Shown: positions 1 through 6,006, counted from the first letter of the stretch. The stretch: DNA of 6,006 nucleotides from Candidatus Marinamargulisbacteria bacterium SCGC AAA071-K20 (GCA_003265975.1 QFBU01000075.1:1-6006), one strand, 5' to 3'. Notes: generated by a model from the sequence alone, not told the origin. Made by a program: numbers and translations.

Positions 1-651
1 TTCCATGTTATCAAATCTCCTGAGCATTTGCGCTTATTGCTCAATAAAATTGATCAAGCAACTTTAATTAGTCAAGATCAACAAGTTGTTTTAGAAAGAC
101 TAGCTCCGCATATTATTAGAAACAAAACTGAATTTACAAGGCTAGTACATGAGATAGTTACTGGCAGACCGGCTGACAATAACTTAAATAAGGGGAATAC
201 CCTGTCTTGGTTCTTTAATGGAAATTTATCAAACGCCTTAGTTGTAGATGAAACAAAGTTTTTAAACTTTTTAACTCAAAAATCACATGGAACGGTTGAT
301 ATTTTTACAGACCCTTACTATACAAACCTAAAAACACAAAATAAGGGCTTCTTTCGGCCTCAATATAGAAGAGAAATAAAAAACGGAAAATATTCTAATA
401 GAGACCAAAAAGATGCAATCTTTATTACAACTCCTCAGGACGAAGTGTCTAGCGTTGTAATCAGACCCTTTGGAAAGTCTTTGTTGAGACATAGTACTCA
501 AGATAAAGACTATTTTGGCTATTCTCTAGGTGATATTACTCATTTAGTAGATATAATTAAAATCGTATCGACGGCTTCTACAGAACATAGAAAAGGCTTG
601 CTTTCAAATGAACTTAGAGAAGCTATGGAACAAGCACGACAACGAGCCTAA
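1..651 (+). CDS. Hypothetical protein, 5'-truncated by window edge
   Basis: The frame is open from the first base and reads FHVIKSPEHLRLLL onward, so the true start lies upstream. A TTG at 28 is the first start-like codon, but the nine upstream in-frame codons look like normal coding sequence, so I do not take it as the start. The visible 216 residues end in a TAA at 649-651, followed directly by a second TAA at 652-654. The protein looks soluble: there is no hydrophobic segment long enough to span a membrane, charged and polar residues are mixed throughout, and the C-terminal 25 residues (ending LREAMEQARQRA) are probably helical. The middle part (KSHGTVDIFTDPYY, then FFRPQYRREIKNGKY) is rich in aromatic and basic residues. 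I recognise no family, motif or catalytic signature. The 156-nt gap with structured elements downstream suggests it is not tightly coupled to the barrel gene. I am confident it is coding; its function is unknown. Confidence 0.75.
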   Translation, partial: FHVIKSPEHLRLLLNKIDQATLISQDQQVVLERLAPHIIRNKTEFTRLVHEIVTGRPADNNLNKGNTLSWFFNGNLSNALVVDETKFLNFLTQKSHGTVDIFTDPYYTNLKTQNKGFFRPQYRREIKNGKYSNRDQKDAIFITTPQDEVSSVVIRPFGKSLLRHSTQDKDYFGYSLGDITHLVDIIKIVSTASTEHRKGLLSNELREAMEQARQRA

Positions 652-688
652 TAACGTCCCTAGTAAACCCCCTAAATAAACACATGTT

Positions 689-733
689 TAAGAAGACTCT
701 AAAAGAGGTATAGATCCTTTAGATTGCTTCTTA
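689..733 (+). repeat. Imperfect inverted repeat / hairpin in intergenic region
   Basis: TAAGAAG (689-695) pairs perfectly with CTTCTTA (727-733). After a small internal loop (696-697 against 724-726), TCTAAA (698-703) pairs with TTTAGA (718-723), and GG (707-708) can pair with CC (716-717) across a three-base bulge around a 7-nt loop. This gives about 15 pairs. No T-run follows (next bases CATTACTG), so it does not look like a standard intrinsic terminator for the upstream gene, although it could be a weak or factor-assisted one. It could equally be a structural element of the downstream gene's leader. Confidence 0.45.
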
Positions 734-751
734 CATTACTGAATATGAGTT

Positions 752-767
752 CCTAATAATTATTAGG
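752..767. promoter_or_regulatory. Perfect 16-bp palindrome, candidate operator
   Basis: CCTAATAATTATTAGG is identical to its own reverse complement over all 16 bases, and the symmetry stops there (T on both flanks). It lies 40 nt before the GTG start at 808, where a dimeric repressor could block transcription or elongation. The AT-rich core TAATAATTATTA loosely resembles operators of the Fur/PerR superfamily, but that is only a resemblance. As RNA it could form at most a short A-U-rich hairpin. The palindrome is certain; the operator role is inferred. Confidence 0.4.
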
Positions 768-795
768 TAATAAAAGAAGGAATCACTGGATTTTT

Positions 796-803
796 AGGGG
801 GGG
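796..803 (+). promoter_or_regulatory. Ribosome-binding region with G7 tract for the GTG start at 808
   Basis: AGGGGGGG is followed by AACA and then GTG at 808-810. The purine run sits at Shine-Dalgarno distance and selects this GTG, as no in-frame ATG that would give a better signal peptide lies just upstream. The seven-G run stands out in an AT-rich intergenic region. It is also the segment complementary to 668-676. Confidence 0.6.
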
Positions 804-807
804 AACA

Positions 808-1683
808 GTGTCCCATTATATTAAAGTGATTTTGGTATTATTCGTTCTATCTACGACTTTGTTTTCAAACTCGTTCCAAGACAGCACCCTGGTAGAAGGA
901 TTTGCTAAGGCATATGCCATTACAGCAGACAATTCTGGGCTAGAAACAGCTCAAAAGAATCCTGCGGCAATTACTTTTACAAAACAACAATTTTCTACCA
1001 CGTACACTTCATATTTTGACGATGCCTATAAAACTGTCAATATTGCGTATGCCAAAAGTATAGGCAATTCATTTTATCTCGGATTTCAAATTCCCACTCG
1101 ACTTATAAGTGACATCCCAGAAACAATCGCAGACGGCAATGGCGAAGGGTTTCAAATTGGAACATTCTCAGACACTACAGTCGAAGGTGTTTTATCAGTT
1201 GGAGTCAAATCAAAAAATAATAAACTCAGGTTCGGGAGTAATTTCAAAACAAGATATCAAAAACTCTACTCACAAACAGGGACCAAAATTGGCCTTGATT
1301 TAGGGGCTCAATATTACAGTAAGCACATTACGCTTGGCGCTTCGCTACAAGAAATAGGATCTATTATGAAGTGGGATACCGGAAAAAATGAAAATATTCC
1401 ACTTATAACTAACCTAGGAATAGCAATAAGGCCCAATAAAATAGTCACCTTTTTAGCAGACACAAGCCTCACAAAAACAACAGTAGATATCAATACAGCC
1501 ATAAGCTGGAAAATGCATGATCAACTCACCATTAACGGAGGTATTAAAGAGCTTCTGAAAACACAACGCCTATCTGTAGGTTTAAACCTCCTATTAGGTG
1601 GGGTATATCTCGACTATGCATATTCACAGAATAATTATTTAGGTTCCATTCATAAAGTAGGGGTAAGGATTAATGTCTTTTAA
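808..1683 (+). CDS. PorV/PorQ-like outer-membrane beta-barrel protein
   Basis: This 291-residue protein starts with GTG after a strong purine-rich site. It has a Sec signal peptide (hydrophobic core about residues 6-19, likely cleavage near 20-22, around FSNS/FQ). The mature N-terminus carries a version of the PorV/PorQ/UPF0164 family signature, a variable alanine-rich stretch leading to NPAAI at 51-55, where family members usually have NPAG. The rest alternates amphipathic strands and polar turns, including LGASLQEIG (176-184) and IPLITNLGIAIRP (197-209), both typical of the family. It ends VGVRINVF with a terminal Phe, the usual recognition signal for BAM insertion. In T9SS, PorV binds cargo sorting domains at the outer membrane and PorQ holds surface components. 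At 291 residues this one is shorter than classical PorV (close to 400) and nearer PorQ-like paralogues. The 11-nt overlap with a sorting-domain protease gene supports a carrier role. A FadL-like or generic barrel is the alternative. Family assignment is by motif, not alignment. Confidence 0.65.
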   Translation: MSHYIKVILVLFVLSTTLFSNSFQDSTLVEGFAKAYAITADNSGLETAQKNPAAITFTKQQFSTTYTSYFDDAYKTVNIAYAKSIGNSFYLGFQIPTRLISDIPETIADGNGEGFQIGTFSDTTVEGVLSVGVKSKNNKLRFGSNFKTRYQKLYSQTGTKIGLDLGAQYYSKHITLGASLQEIGSIMKWDTGKNENIPLITNLGIAIRPNKIVTFLADTSLTKTTVDINTAISWKMHDQLTINGGIKELLKTQRLSVGLNLLLGGVYLDYAYSQNNYLGSIHKVGVRINVF

Positions 1684-3256
1684 AAAAATAATCGGTGGAG
1701 TTTTAATTTTATTACTTAGTTGTACTGTCATTTCGGCATCCCCAATAAAAGTAATTATAAAAATAAGTAATCAAGTAAGGGGGAAGACTTTTTCAAATTC
1801 ATCTTTATTTTCTAACAATTCTATTACTCAAATCAATGAGTTCTCCTTAGACTTTAAAACAAACTCTGTAAATCAGTCTTTAGTAAACCAAGACACCACT
1901 TTTTTGATTGATTTAAAAGACGACACTCAATTAGATACATTTATTGAAGAAGCAAAACACTTTGAAAATGTAATTTATGTAGAACCTGTATATCCTGTCT
2001 CTGTGTTTTCAGGCACAAATGACCCTTTTTATAATAAACAATATTATTTGAGTAAAGATAAATTACAACACATCGTAGACCTAGAACCCATTCATGAAAT
2101 TATAGTAGCTGTTTTAGACACAGGTGTAGATGTTAGACATTTAGACTTAGAGGAGTCTATCTATATAAACGAAAATGACCCAATTAATGGCATAGACGAT
2201 GACGGAAATGGGCTAATTGACGACTATAACGGAGCCAATTTTCTAGGAAAATCAGAAGGTCTAGGTATTACATCTTCTTTAGACTTACACGGTCATGGAA
2301 CACATATTTCTGGGATAATTGCAGCACAGTCTAACAATGCCGAAGGAATTACGGGTCTAAACTCAAAAGCCAAAATTTTGAATGTGAGATTTTTAAACCA
2401 GTTTGGAAGAGGAAACCAAGTAGATGCAGCCGCGGCCATTGTGTATGCAACAAATGCTGGGGCAAAAGTAATTAATTGCAGTTGGGGTTACTTTCAAGCT
2501 AATACAATTTTAGAAGACGCTATTAATTATGCCTTAAGTAAAGACGTTATAATAATTGCAGCTATAGGTAATACCAATACAAATTTAAAAGAATATCCAG
2601 CCGCTTTTGAAGGAGTCATTTCTATAGGCTCAGTTGGAGAAGAAAATAAAAGAAGTTCCTTTTCCAGTTTTGGAGACCACTTAGACTTCCAACTCTGTGG
2701 AGAATCTATCTATTCGCCCATCTTAAACGACAAATATGGTTATAAATCAGGAACCTCTCAGTCAGCAGCAATAATGACCGGAATGGTTTCAAAGTTTCTT
2801 TCAATTAATCCATTACTTAACCAAACAATCATTTTTGATGCCTTTGTAGTGTCATCAAGTCTAAAAGACCAAAAATCCTATAAAGAGGGTTACGGAACAA
2901 TAGATATTCAAAAACTTGTCCCTCTATTAACAGGACAAGAATTGCAACTATTAGAAAACGAGATCACCGAGTCAAAGACGTTTACTCTAAATAGAGTTAT
3001 GAACTATCCAAATCCGGTTCCAAGTTCTGGAACAACTTTTGGATTTGAAACAGACACTATTGATCTTACCTATACATTAAGAGTATTTAACTTACTTGGC
3101 GGGCTTGAAACAAAATTTCAAGGACGTACAGTAAATGGCTACAACAAAGTAGAGTGGACACCAAGTCGTTTGTTCTCAGGAACTTATTTATATCTCCTTG
3201 ATGTATCTTCTCAAACTAAGAGTAAAACAAAACGTGGGAAGTTGAGCATTCTCTAA
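1673..3256 (+). CDS. Secreted S8 subtilisin-like serine protease with T9SS-type C-terminal sorting domain
   Basis: This is a 527-residue extracellular or surface protease. A signal peptide covers about residues 1-23 (KK, then hydrophobic 6-20). A prodomain of about 24-113 ends in FENVIYVEPVYPVSV, typical of subtilase propeptides. The catalytic domain (about 116-415) has Asp149 in AVLDTGVD, His208 in GHGTHISG, oxyanion Asn300 in AAIGN and Ser362 in SGTSQSAA, so all key residues are intact. An acidic loop (NGIDDDGNGLIDD, 172-184) resembles the calcium-binding insert common in such subtilases. From about 444 (NYPNPVPSSGTTF) to the end lies a single Ig-like domain with the FNLLG strand, a GTYLYLLD strand near 503-510 and a basic tail before LSIL. 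This matches T9SS type A sorting domains or the related FlgD-Ig fold. Translation probably couples to the barrel gene by the 11-nt overlap, with GGGG (1660-1663) and AAGGA (1665-1669) before the ATG. A weak lipobox-like LLSC at 14-17 makes a lipoprotein possible. The substrate is unknown. Confidence 0.88.
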   Translation: MSFKKIIGGVLILLLSCTVISASPIKVIIKISNQVRGKTFSNSSLFSNNSITQINEFSLDFKTNSVNQSLVNQDTTFLIDLKDDTQLDTFIEEAKHFENVIYVEPVYPVSVFSGTNDPFYNKQYYLSKDKLQHIVDLEPIHEIIVAVLDTGVDVRHLDLEESIYINENDPINGIDDDGNGLIDDYNGANFLGKSEGLGITSSLDLHGHGTHISGIIAAQSNNAEGITGLNSKAKILNVRFLNQFGRGNQVDAAAAIVYATNAGAKVINCSWGYFQANTILEDAINYALSKDVIIIAAIGNTNTNLKEYPAAFEGVISIGSVGEENKRSSFSSFGDHLDFQLCGESIYSPILNDKYGYKSGTSQSAAIMTGMVSKFLSINPLLNQTIIFDAFVVSSSLKDQKSYKEGYGTIDIQKLVPLLTGQELQLLENEITESKTFTLNRVMNYPNPVPSSGTTFGFETDTIDLTYTLRVFNLLGGLETKFQGRTVNGYNKVEWTPSRLFSGTYLYLLDVSSQTKSKTKRGKLSIL

Positions 3257-5488
3257 ATGTCAAAAAAAAACTCTAGATTCAAAAAAGACGAAATATCAAG
3301 TAAGCTTAGGACTTGTTTAAAATATTGCTGTTTACACGTAGTTAAATTTATGAAAAAAAATAATCAACATTTCAAATTTGCAGGTATTTTTTTAATCTGT
3401 ATATTTTCATTTTTATTTGCAAGAGCGCTTACTCAAAATCAAGCGTTGAACCAGGCGCTGTTTACTAGTGTAAATAACCTCCATTTTAGCCCTATCCCTA
3501 TAGACGATACTTACTCTAGTAGTGTCTACTCTCTCTATATAAAAAGACTAGACCCAAATAAACGGTTTTTTACTAAATCAGACATCAAACAATTTAAACA
3601 ATTTGAACACTTAATAGACAACGAACTTAACCAAGGATCTCAATACTTTTTTGAGCAAATAAACGACAGGCTAACTTTTCGTATGCAAGAAACACAAAAA
3701 TACTACAAAGCATTTTTCAAAAAAAAAATACGAATTAATCAAAAAGAAACACTAGAAACGGACATCGACAAAAAAGAGTTCGCAAGGTCAGAAAAAGAAT
3801 TGAAAAAAAGATGGGAAAAATGGATGAGCTATCAGGTTATTATCCAATACATGACCGAACTCGAAGTAAAAATAACAAGTGAAAATGCAAGTAAGAAAGT
3901 TAAAGTAGAGGGCATCTCTGTTTTACCTGTTCATATAAAAATGAACACAAAACTAAAGAAAAAAGCCATGGAAAAAGTTGAAAAAGACTTAGATTTAATG
4001 TTTGAAAGACTGACAGAAGAAAATGATGAAGATAAATTAAATCTATATGTAGACACCTTACTCAATGTATTTGATACGCATACTGGGTATTTCCCACCTC
4101 AAAAGAAAGAAGATTTTGATATTTCTATGTCAGGCAAACTTGAAGGTATCGGTGCCGTACTTAGAGAAGAAAATGGTTATATTAAAGTTGTAAGAATAGT
4201 TCCTGGAAGTGCTTCTTGGAGACAAGGTGACTTAAAGGAAGATGACTTAATAATTAAAGTGGCCCAATCTAAAGGCGAAACAGTCGACATCGTTGGCGTG
4301 AGAGTACGCGACGCCGTAAAGCTAATTCGTGGTGAAAAAGGGTCTTTAGTTAAACTCACCGTTAAAAAACCAGATGGAAGTATAAAAGTAGTTCCCATTG
4401 TAAGAGATGTAGTAGTTATAGAAGCCACTTATGCAAAATCGTCACTAATTAATGACACACGCTACGGAAAAGTATTTGGGTATGTTTATCTTCCTAAATT
4501 TTATCGTGATTTTAAAGACGCTACTGCTAGAAATACAACAGATGATATAAGACGTATTCTAGAAGGATTAAAAAAGAAAAATGTTGATGGTATTGTACTA
4601 GACCTTAGAAGTAACGAGGGTGGGGCACTATTAGATGCTGTTAATACGGCAGGTTTATTTATTAAAAAAGGCCCAATCGTTCAAGTTAAAAGTCGACATA
4701 AAAAAAGTAATGTTTTATTTGATGAAGATAAGGAGATTGTTTATGGCGGCCCGTTAATAATAATGGTAAACCGGTACAGTGCATCTGCTTCAGAAATTTT
4801 AGCAGCGGCATTACAAGACTATAGCAGAGCTGTTATTGTAGGCACTTCAAATTCATTCGGAAAAGGTACCGTTCAAACCTTTATCGACCTAGACAGCGTA
4901 TTTAAGGGGAAGGCAGATCCTAAGCATCCTTTTGGTAATCTTAAAATCACAATACAAAAGTTTTACAGAATCAATGGCGGGTCAACTCAGTACAAAGGTG
5001 TTCATCCAGACATAATTCTTCCAGACCGTTACTCTTATCTAGAAGTGGGAGAGCAATACTTAGACCATTCGCTCCCTTGGGATACTGTTGATAAGCTTAA
5101 CTATAATGAATGGACTCAAAAGCAAAATATTTCTTCATTAAGGTCTAAGTCAGCACATCGCTCGAACCAATCAAAATTGTTTAGTCATATAGAAGCACAT
5201 GTAAGTTTCGTTAAAAAACAACGAGAGAACTCGGATATTAGTATTTATATTACAGATGTTATTAAACAAAGAAATTTAGTGGAAGCAGAAAATAAACGTT
5301 ACAAAGACTCAATTATAAATTATAAGTCTCTTAAAATTACTGATATGACACCAAAACTCAGTAATGATGATGATACAAAAAAACGACAAGCTGAGTGGAT
5401 AGAAAGCCTTCAAAAAGACCCTTATCTAAACGAATCACTTTCCATACTAAACGACATGACACAATCCGACTTTGCTCAGTCAGAATAA
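3257..5488 (+). CDS. prc: Carboxy-terminal processing (tail-specific) protease, S41A family, Prc/Tsp type
   Basis: This 743-residue periplasmic serine protease belongs to the family that degrades or trims envelope proteins from their C-termini. After a signal or anchor segment (hydrophobic about 41-56) comes the N-terminal helical domain of Tsp (about 65-280, with LDPNKRFFTKSDI near 98-110). A PDZ domain follows (about 285-375, with LEGIGAVL at 295-302), then the protease core. Core motifs are DGIVLDLRSNEGG (444-456), NRYSASASE with nucleophile Ser510, Asp521, and FGKGTVQ with general-base Lys536 and Gln540. Ser510, Asp521 and Lys536 correspond to E. coli Prc Ser430, Asp441 and Lys455, with one extra residue before the lysine. 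A C-terminal helical region (about 600-735) matches the extra domain of Prc (DUF3340 type), which shorter CtpA proteins lack. The total is slightly longer than E. coli Prc (682). The ATG directly follows the preceding TAA, implying coupling, but no good Shine-Dalgarno is seen. An ATG at 3350 (residue 32) would give a more normal signal peptide, MKKNNQHFK plus hydrophobic core. Tandem stops TAA-TAG end it. Confidence 0.93.
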   Translation: MSKKNSRFKKDEISSKLRTCLKYCCLHVVKFMKKNNQHFKFAGIFLICIFSFLFARALTQNQALNQALFTSVNNLHFSPIPIDDTYSSSVYSLYIKRLDPNKRFFTKSDIKQFKQFEHLIDNELNQGSQYFFEQINDRLTFRMQETQKYYKAFFKKKIRINQKETLETDIDKKEFARSEKELKKRWEKWMSYQVIIQYMTELEVKITSENASKKVKVEGISVLPVHIKMNTKLKKKAMEKVEKDLDLMFERLTEENDEDKLNLYVDTLLNVFDTHTGYFPPQKKEDFDISMSGKLEGIGAVLREENGYIKVVRIVPGSASWRQGDLKEDDLIIKVAQSKGETVDIVGVRVRDAVKLIRGEKGSLVKLTVKKPDGSIKVVPIVRDVVVIEATYAKSSLINDTRYGKVFGYVYLPKFYRDFKDATARNTTDDIRRILEGLKKKNVDGIVLDLRSNEGGALLDAVNTAGLFIKKGPIVQVKSRHKKSNVLFDEDKEIVYGGPLIIMVNRYSASASEILAAALQDYSRAVIVGTSNSFGKGTVQTFIDLDSVFKGKADPKHPFGNLKITIQKFYRINGGSTQYKGVHPDIILPDRYSYLEVGEQYLDHSLPWDTVDKLNYNEWTQKQNISSLRSKSAHRSNQSKLFSHIEAHVSFVKKQRENSDISIYITDVIKQRNLVEAENKRYKDSIINYKSLKITDMTPKLSNDDDTKKRQAEWIESLQKDPYLNESLSILNDMTQSDFAQSE

Positions 5489-5500
5489 TAGTAATATAAT
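5472..5500 (+). promoter_or_regulatory. Candidate sigma-70-type promoter for the patatin-like gene
   Basis: TTGCTC at 5472-5477 and a consensus TATAAT at 5495-5500 are separated by exactly 17 nt. The -10 box matches at all six positions and the -35 at TTG plus nothing further. Initiation would fall near 5507, leaving a leader of about a dozen bases before the ATG at 5519. The -35 lies inside the end of the tail-specific protease gene. AT-rich DNA produces TATAAT by chance, and in Bacteroidota the housekeeping promoter has a different consensus (TAnnTTTG), so weight depends on the host phylum. Confidence 0.4.
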
Positions 5501-5518
5501 CAAAGAAATCGAGAGAAA

Positions 5519-6006
5519 ATGTCTAAAAAAAAGATAAAAAGGGGTTTAGTTCTTACAGGTGGTGGCGCAAGAGGTGCTTACCAGGTGGGTGCATTAATTG
5601 CTATCGCTGAAATTTGTAAAGACTTAAATATTGATAATCCATTCCAAGTTATATCTGGCTCAAGTGCCGGGGCTATAAACTCCATGTTCATGGCTGCTAA
5701 TGCACACCGATTTCATGATGGTGCCAAGCAACTAAAGTCTCTATGGGAAGAAATGTATGTCAATAACATCTATAAGAGTAATTTTACTTCACTAATGAAA
5801 ACAGGGTTCCGTTTTATTTTAGAGCTTTCACTTGGAGGCCTCTATAAAAAGAAGCAAGCGAGGGCACTGCTTGATACATCACCACTTAAAGGTTTAATAG
5901 AAAAAAACATCAACTTTTCAAACGTTCAAAAAAATATTGATTCAGGTATTTTACACGGTGTAAGCGTAACAGCTATGAATTATACAACCGGAAATAGTCG
6001 TATTTT
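5519..6006 (+). CDS. Patatin-like phospholipase, N-terminal part (3' end beyond window)
   Basis: The ATG at 5519 follows GAGAGA (5511-5516), a modest ribosome-binding site, 30 nt after the end of the previous gene. The visible 162 codons begin MSKKKIKRGLVLTGGGARGA. The glycine-rich oxyanion loop GGGARG is at residues 14-19, and the nucleophile elbow GSSAG is at 47-51 with Ser49 as nucleophile. These are the hallmarks of bacterial patatin-like acyl hydrolases, which use a Ser-Asp dyad to cleave acyl chains from phospholipids or related lipids. The partner Asp (usually in a DGG or DGA motif) would lie beyond the window, so activity cannot be fully judged. There is no signal peptide; the basic N-terminus leads straight into the first beta-strand, indicating a cytoplasmic or inner-membrane-associated enzyme rather than a secreted toxin such as ExoU or a PlpD-type autotransporter. 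It could be co-transcribed with the upstream genes or expressed from the candidate promoter just before it. Confidence 0.9.
   Translation, partial: MSKKKIKRGLVLTGGGARGAYQVGALIAIAEICKDLNIDNPFQVISGSSAGAINSMFMAANAHRFHDGAKQLKSLWEEMYVNNIYKSNFTSLMKTGFRFILELSLGGLYKKKQARALLDTSPLKGLIEKNINFSNVQKNIDSGILHGVSVTAMNYTTGNSRI

Larger units (their letters stand above)
668..801 (+). promoter_or_regulatory. Candidate structured 5' leader masking the barrel gene's ribosome-binding site
   Basis: CCCCCTAAA at 668-676 is an exact reverse complement of TTTAGGGGG at 793-801, which is the ribosome-binding region of the GTG start at 808. If both lie on one transcript they can form a 9-bp helix with five G-C pairs. That helix would close a loop holding the hairpin at 689-733 and the palindrome at 752-767, a multibranch shape like many cis-regulatory leaders. 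A second short match, CCCTA at 658-662, could compete for the same G-run. The complementarity is seen directly. Regulation is inference: the transcription start is unknown, and a start downstream of 676 would abolish the pairing. It matches no riboswitch class I know. Confidence 0.3.

Noticed and set aside
28..30. TTG as start of the first gene
   Set aside because: The frame is open to base 1 with plausible coding residues upstream and no clear ribosome-binding site before it, so the gene is taken as truncated at the window edge.
689..733. Intrinsic terminator for the upstream hypothetical gene
   Set aside because: A hairpin exists, but no T-run follows it; reported as an inverted repeat instead.
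718..746. Promoter for the barrel gene (TTTAGA, 17 nt, GAATAT)
   Set aside because: Only four of six and three of six positions match the consensus. Several equally weak combinations exist in this AT-rich leader, so none is called.
1109..1303. 64-codon + strand open frame inside the barrel gene
   Set aside because: It lies wholly within the barrel gene in another frame, has low-complexity composition and no own ribosome-binding site. It is a shadow.
1314..1502. 62-codon - strand open frame with hydrophobic composition
   Set aside because: It is antisense to the barrel gene. The hydrophobicity follows from reading the complement of beta-strand codons; no start signals or family resemblance.
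4177..4428. 83-codon - strand open frame rich in Ser, Thr and Pro
   Set aside because: It is antisense to the PDZ region of the tail-specific protease, with composition typical of a reverse-complement shadow and no start signals.

Overview
The window is AT-rich (roughly a third G+C by eye) and comes from a diderm (Gram-negative-type) bacterium. It encodes an outer-membrane beta-barrel with a C-terminal Phe, a secreted subtilase with a C-terminal domain like type IX secretion (T9SS) sorting domains, and a Prc/Tsp-type periplasmic tail-specific protease. T9SS-like sorting domains and PorV/PorQ-like barrels point to Bacteroidota or another phylum with T9SS-like export, such as other FCB lineages or uncultured diderms like Margulisbacteria. 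The sequence alone does not settle which. All genes are on the + strand and no mobile element, CRISPR array, tRNA or rRNA is visible.

Layout: (i) 1-651 is the 3' part of a gene I do not recognise, encoding a soluble hypothetical protein and ending in tandem stops. (ii) 652-807 is an intergenic leader with several structures: an imperfect hairpin at 689-733, a perfect 16-bp palindrome at 752-767, and a G7 ribosome-binding region at 797-803. A 9-nt segment at 668-676 is exactly complementary to that ribosome-binding region. (iii) 808-1683 encodes a PorV/PorQ-like outer-membrane barrel with a GTG start. (iv) 1673-3256 overlaps it by 11 nt and encodes an S8 subtilisin-like protease with prodomain, intact catalytic residues and a sorting-type C-terminal domain. 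(v) 3257-5488 starts on the base after the previous stop and encodes a tail-specific protease. (vi) After a 30-nt gap with a good promoter-like sequence, 5519 to the window end encodes the N-terminal part of a patatin-like phospholipase.

How they may work together: the first three complete genes look like one translationally coupled unit. In T9SS, PorV-family barrels bind the sorting domain of cargo at the outer membrane, so a barrel overlapping a gene for a sorting-domain protease suggests a dedicated carrier and cargo. The adjacent Prc-type protease would act in the periplasm on envelope protein C-termini, and a link to the cargo is inference. The patatin-like protein has no signal peptide, looks cytoplasmic, and may have its own promoter.
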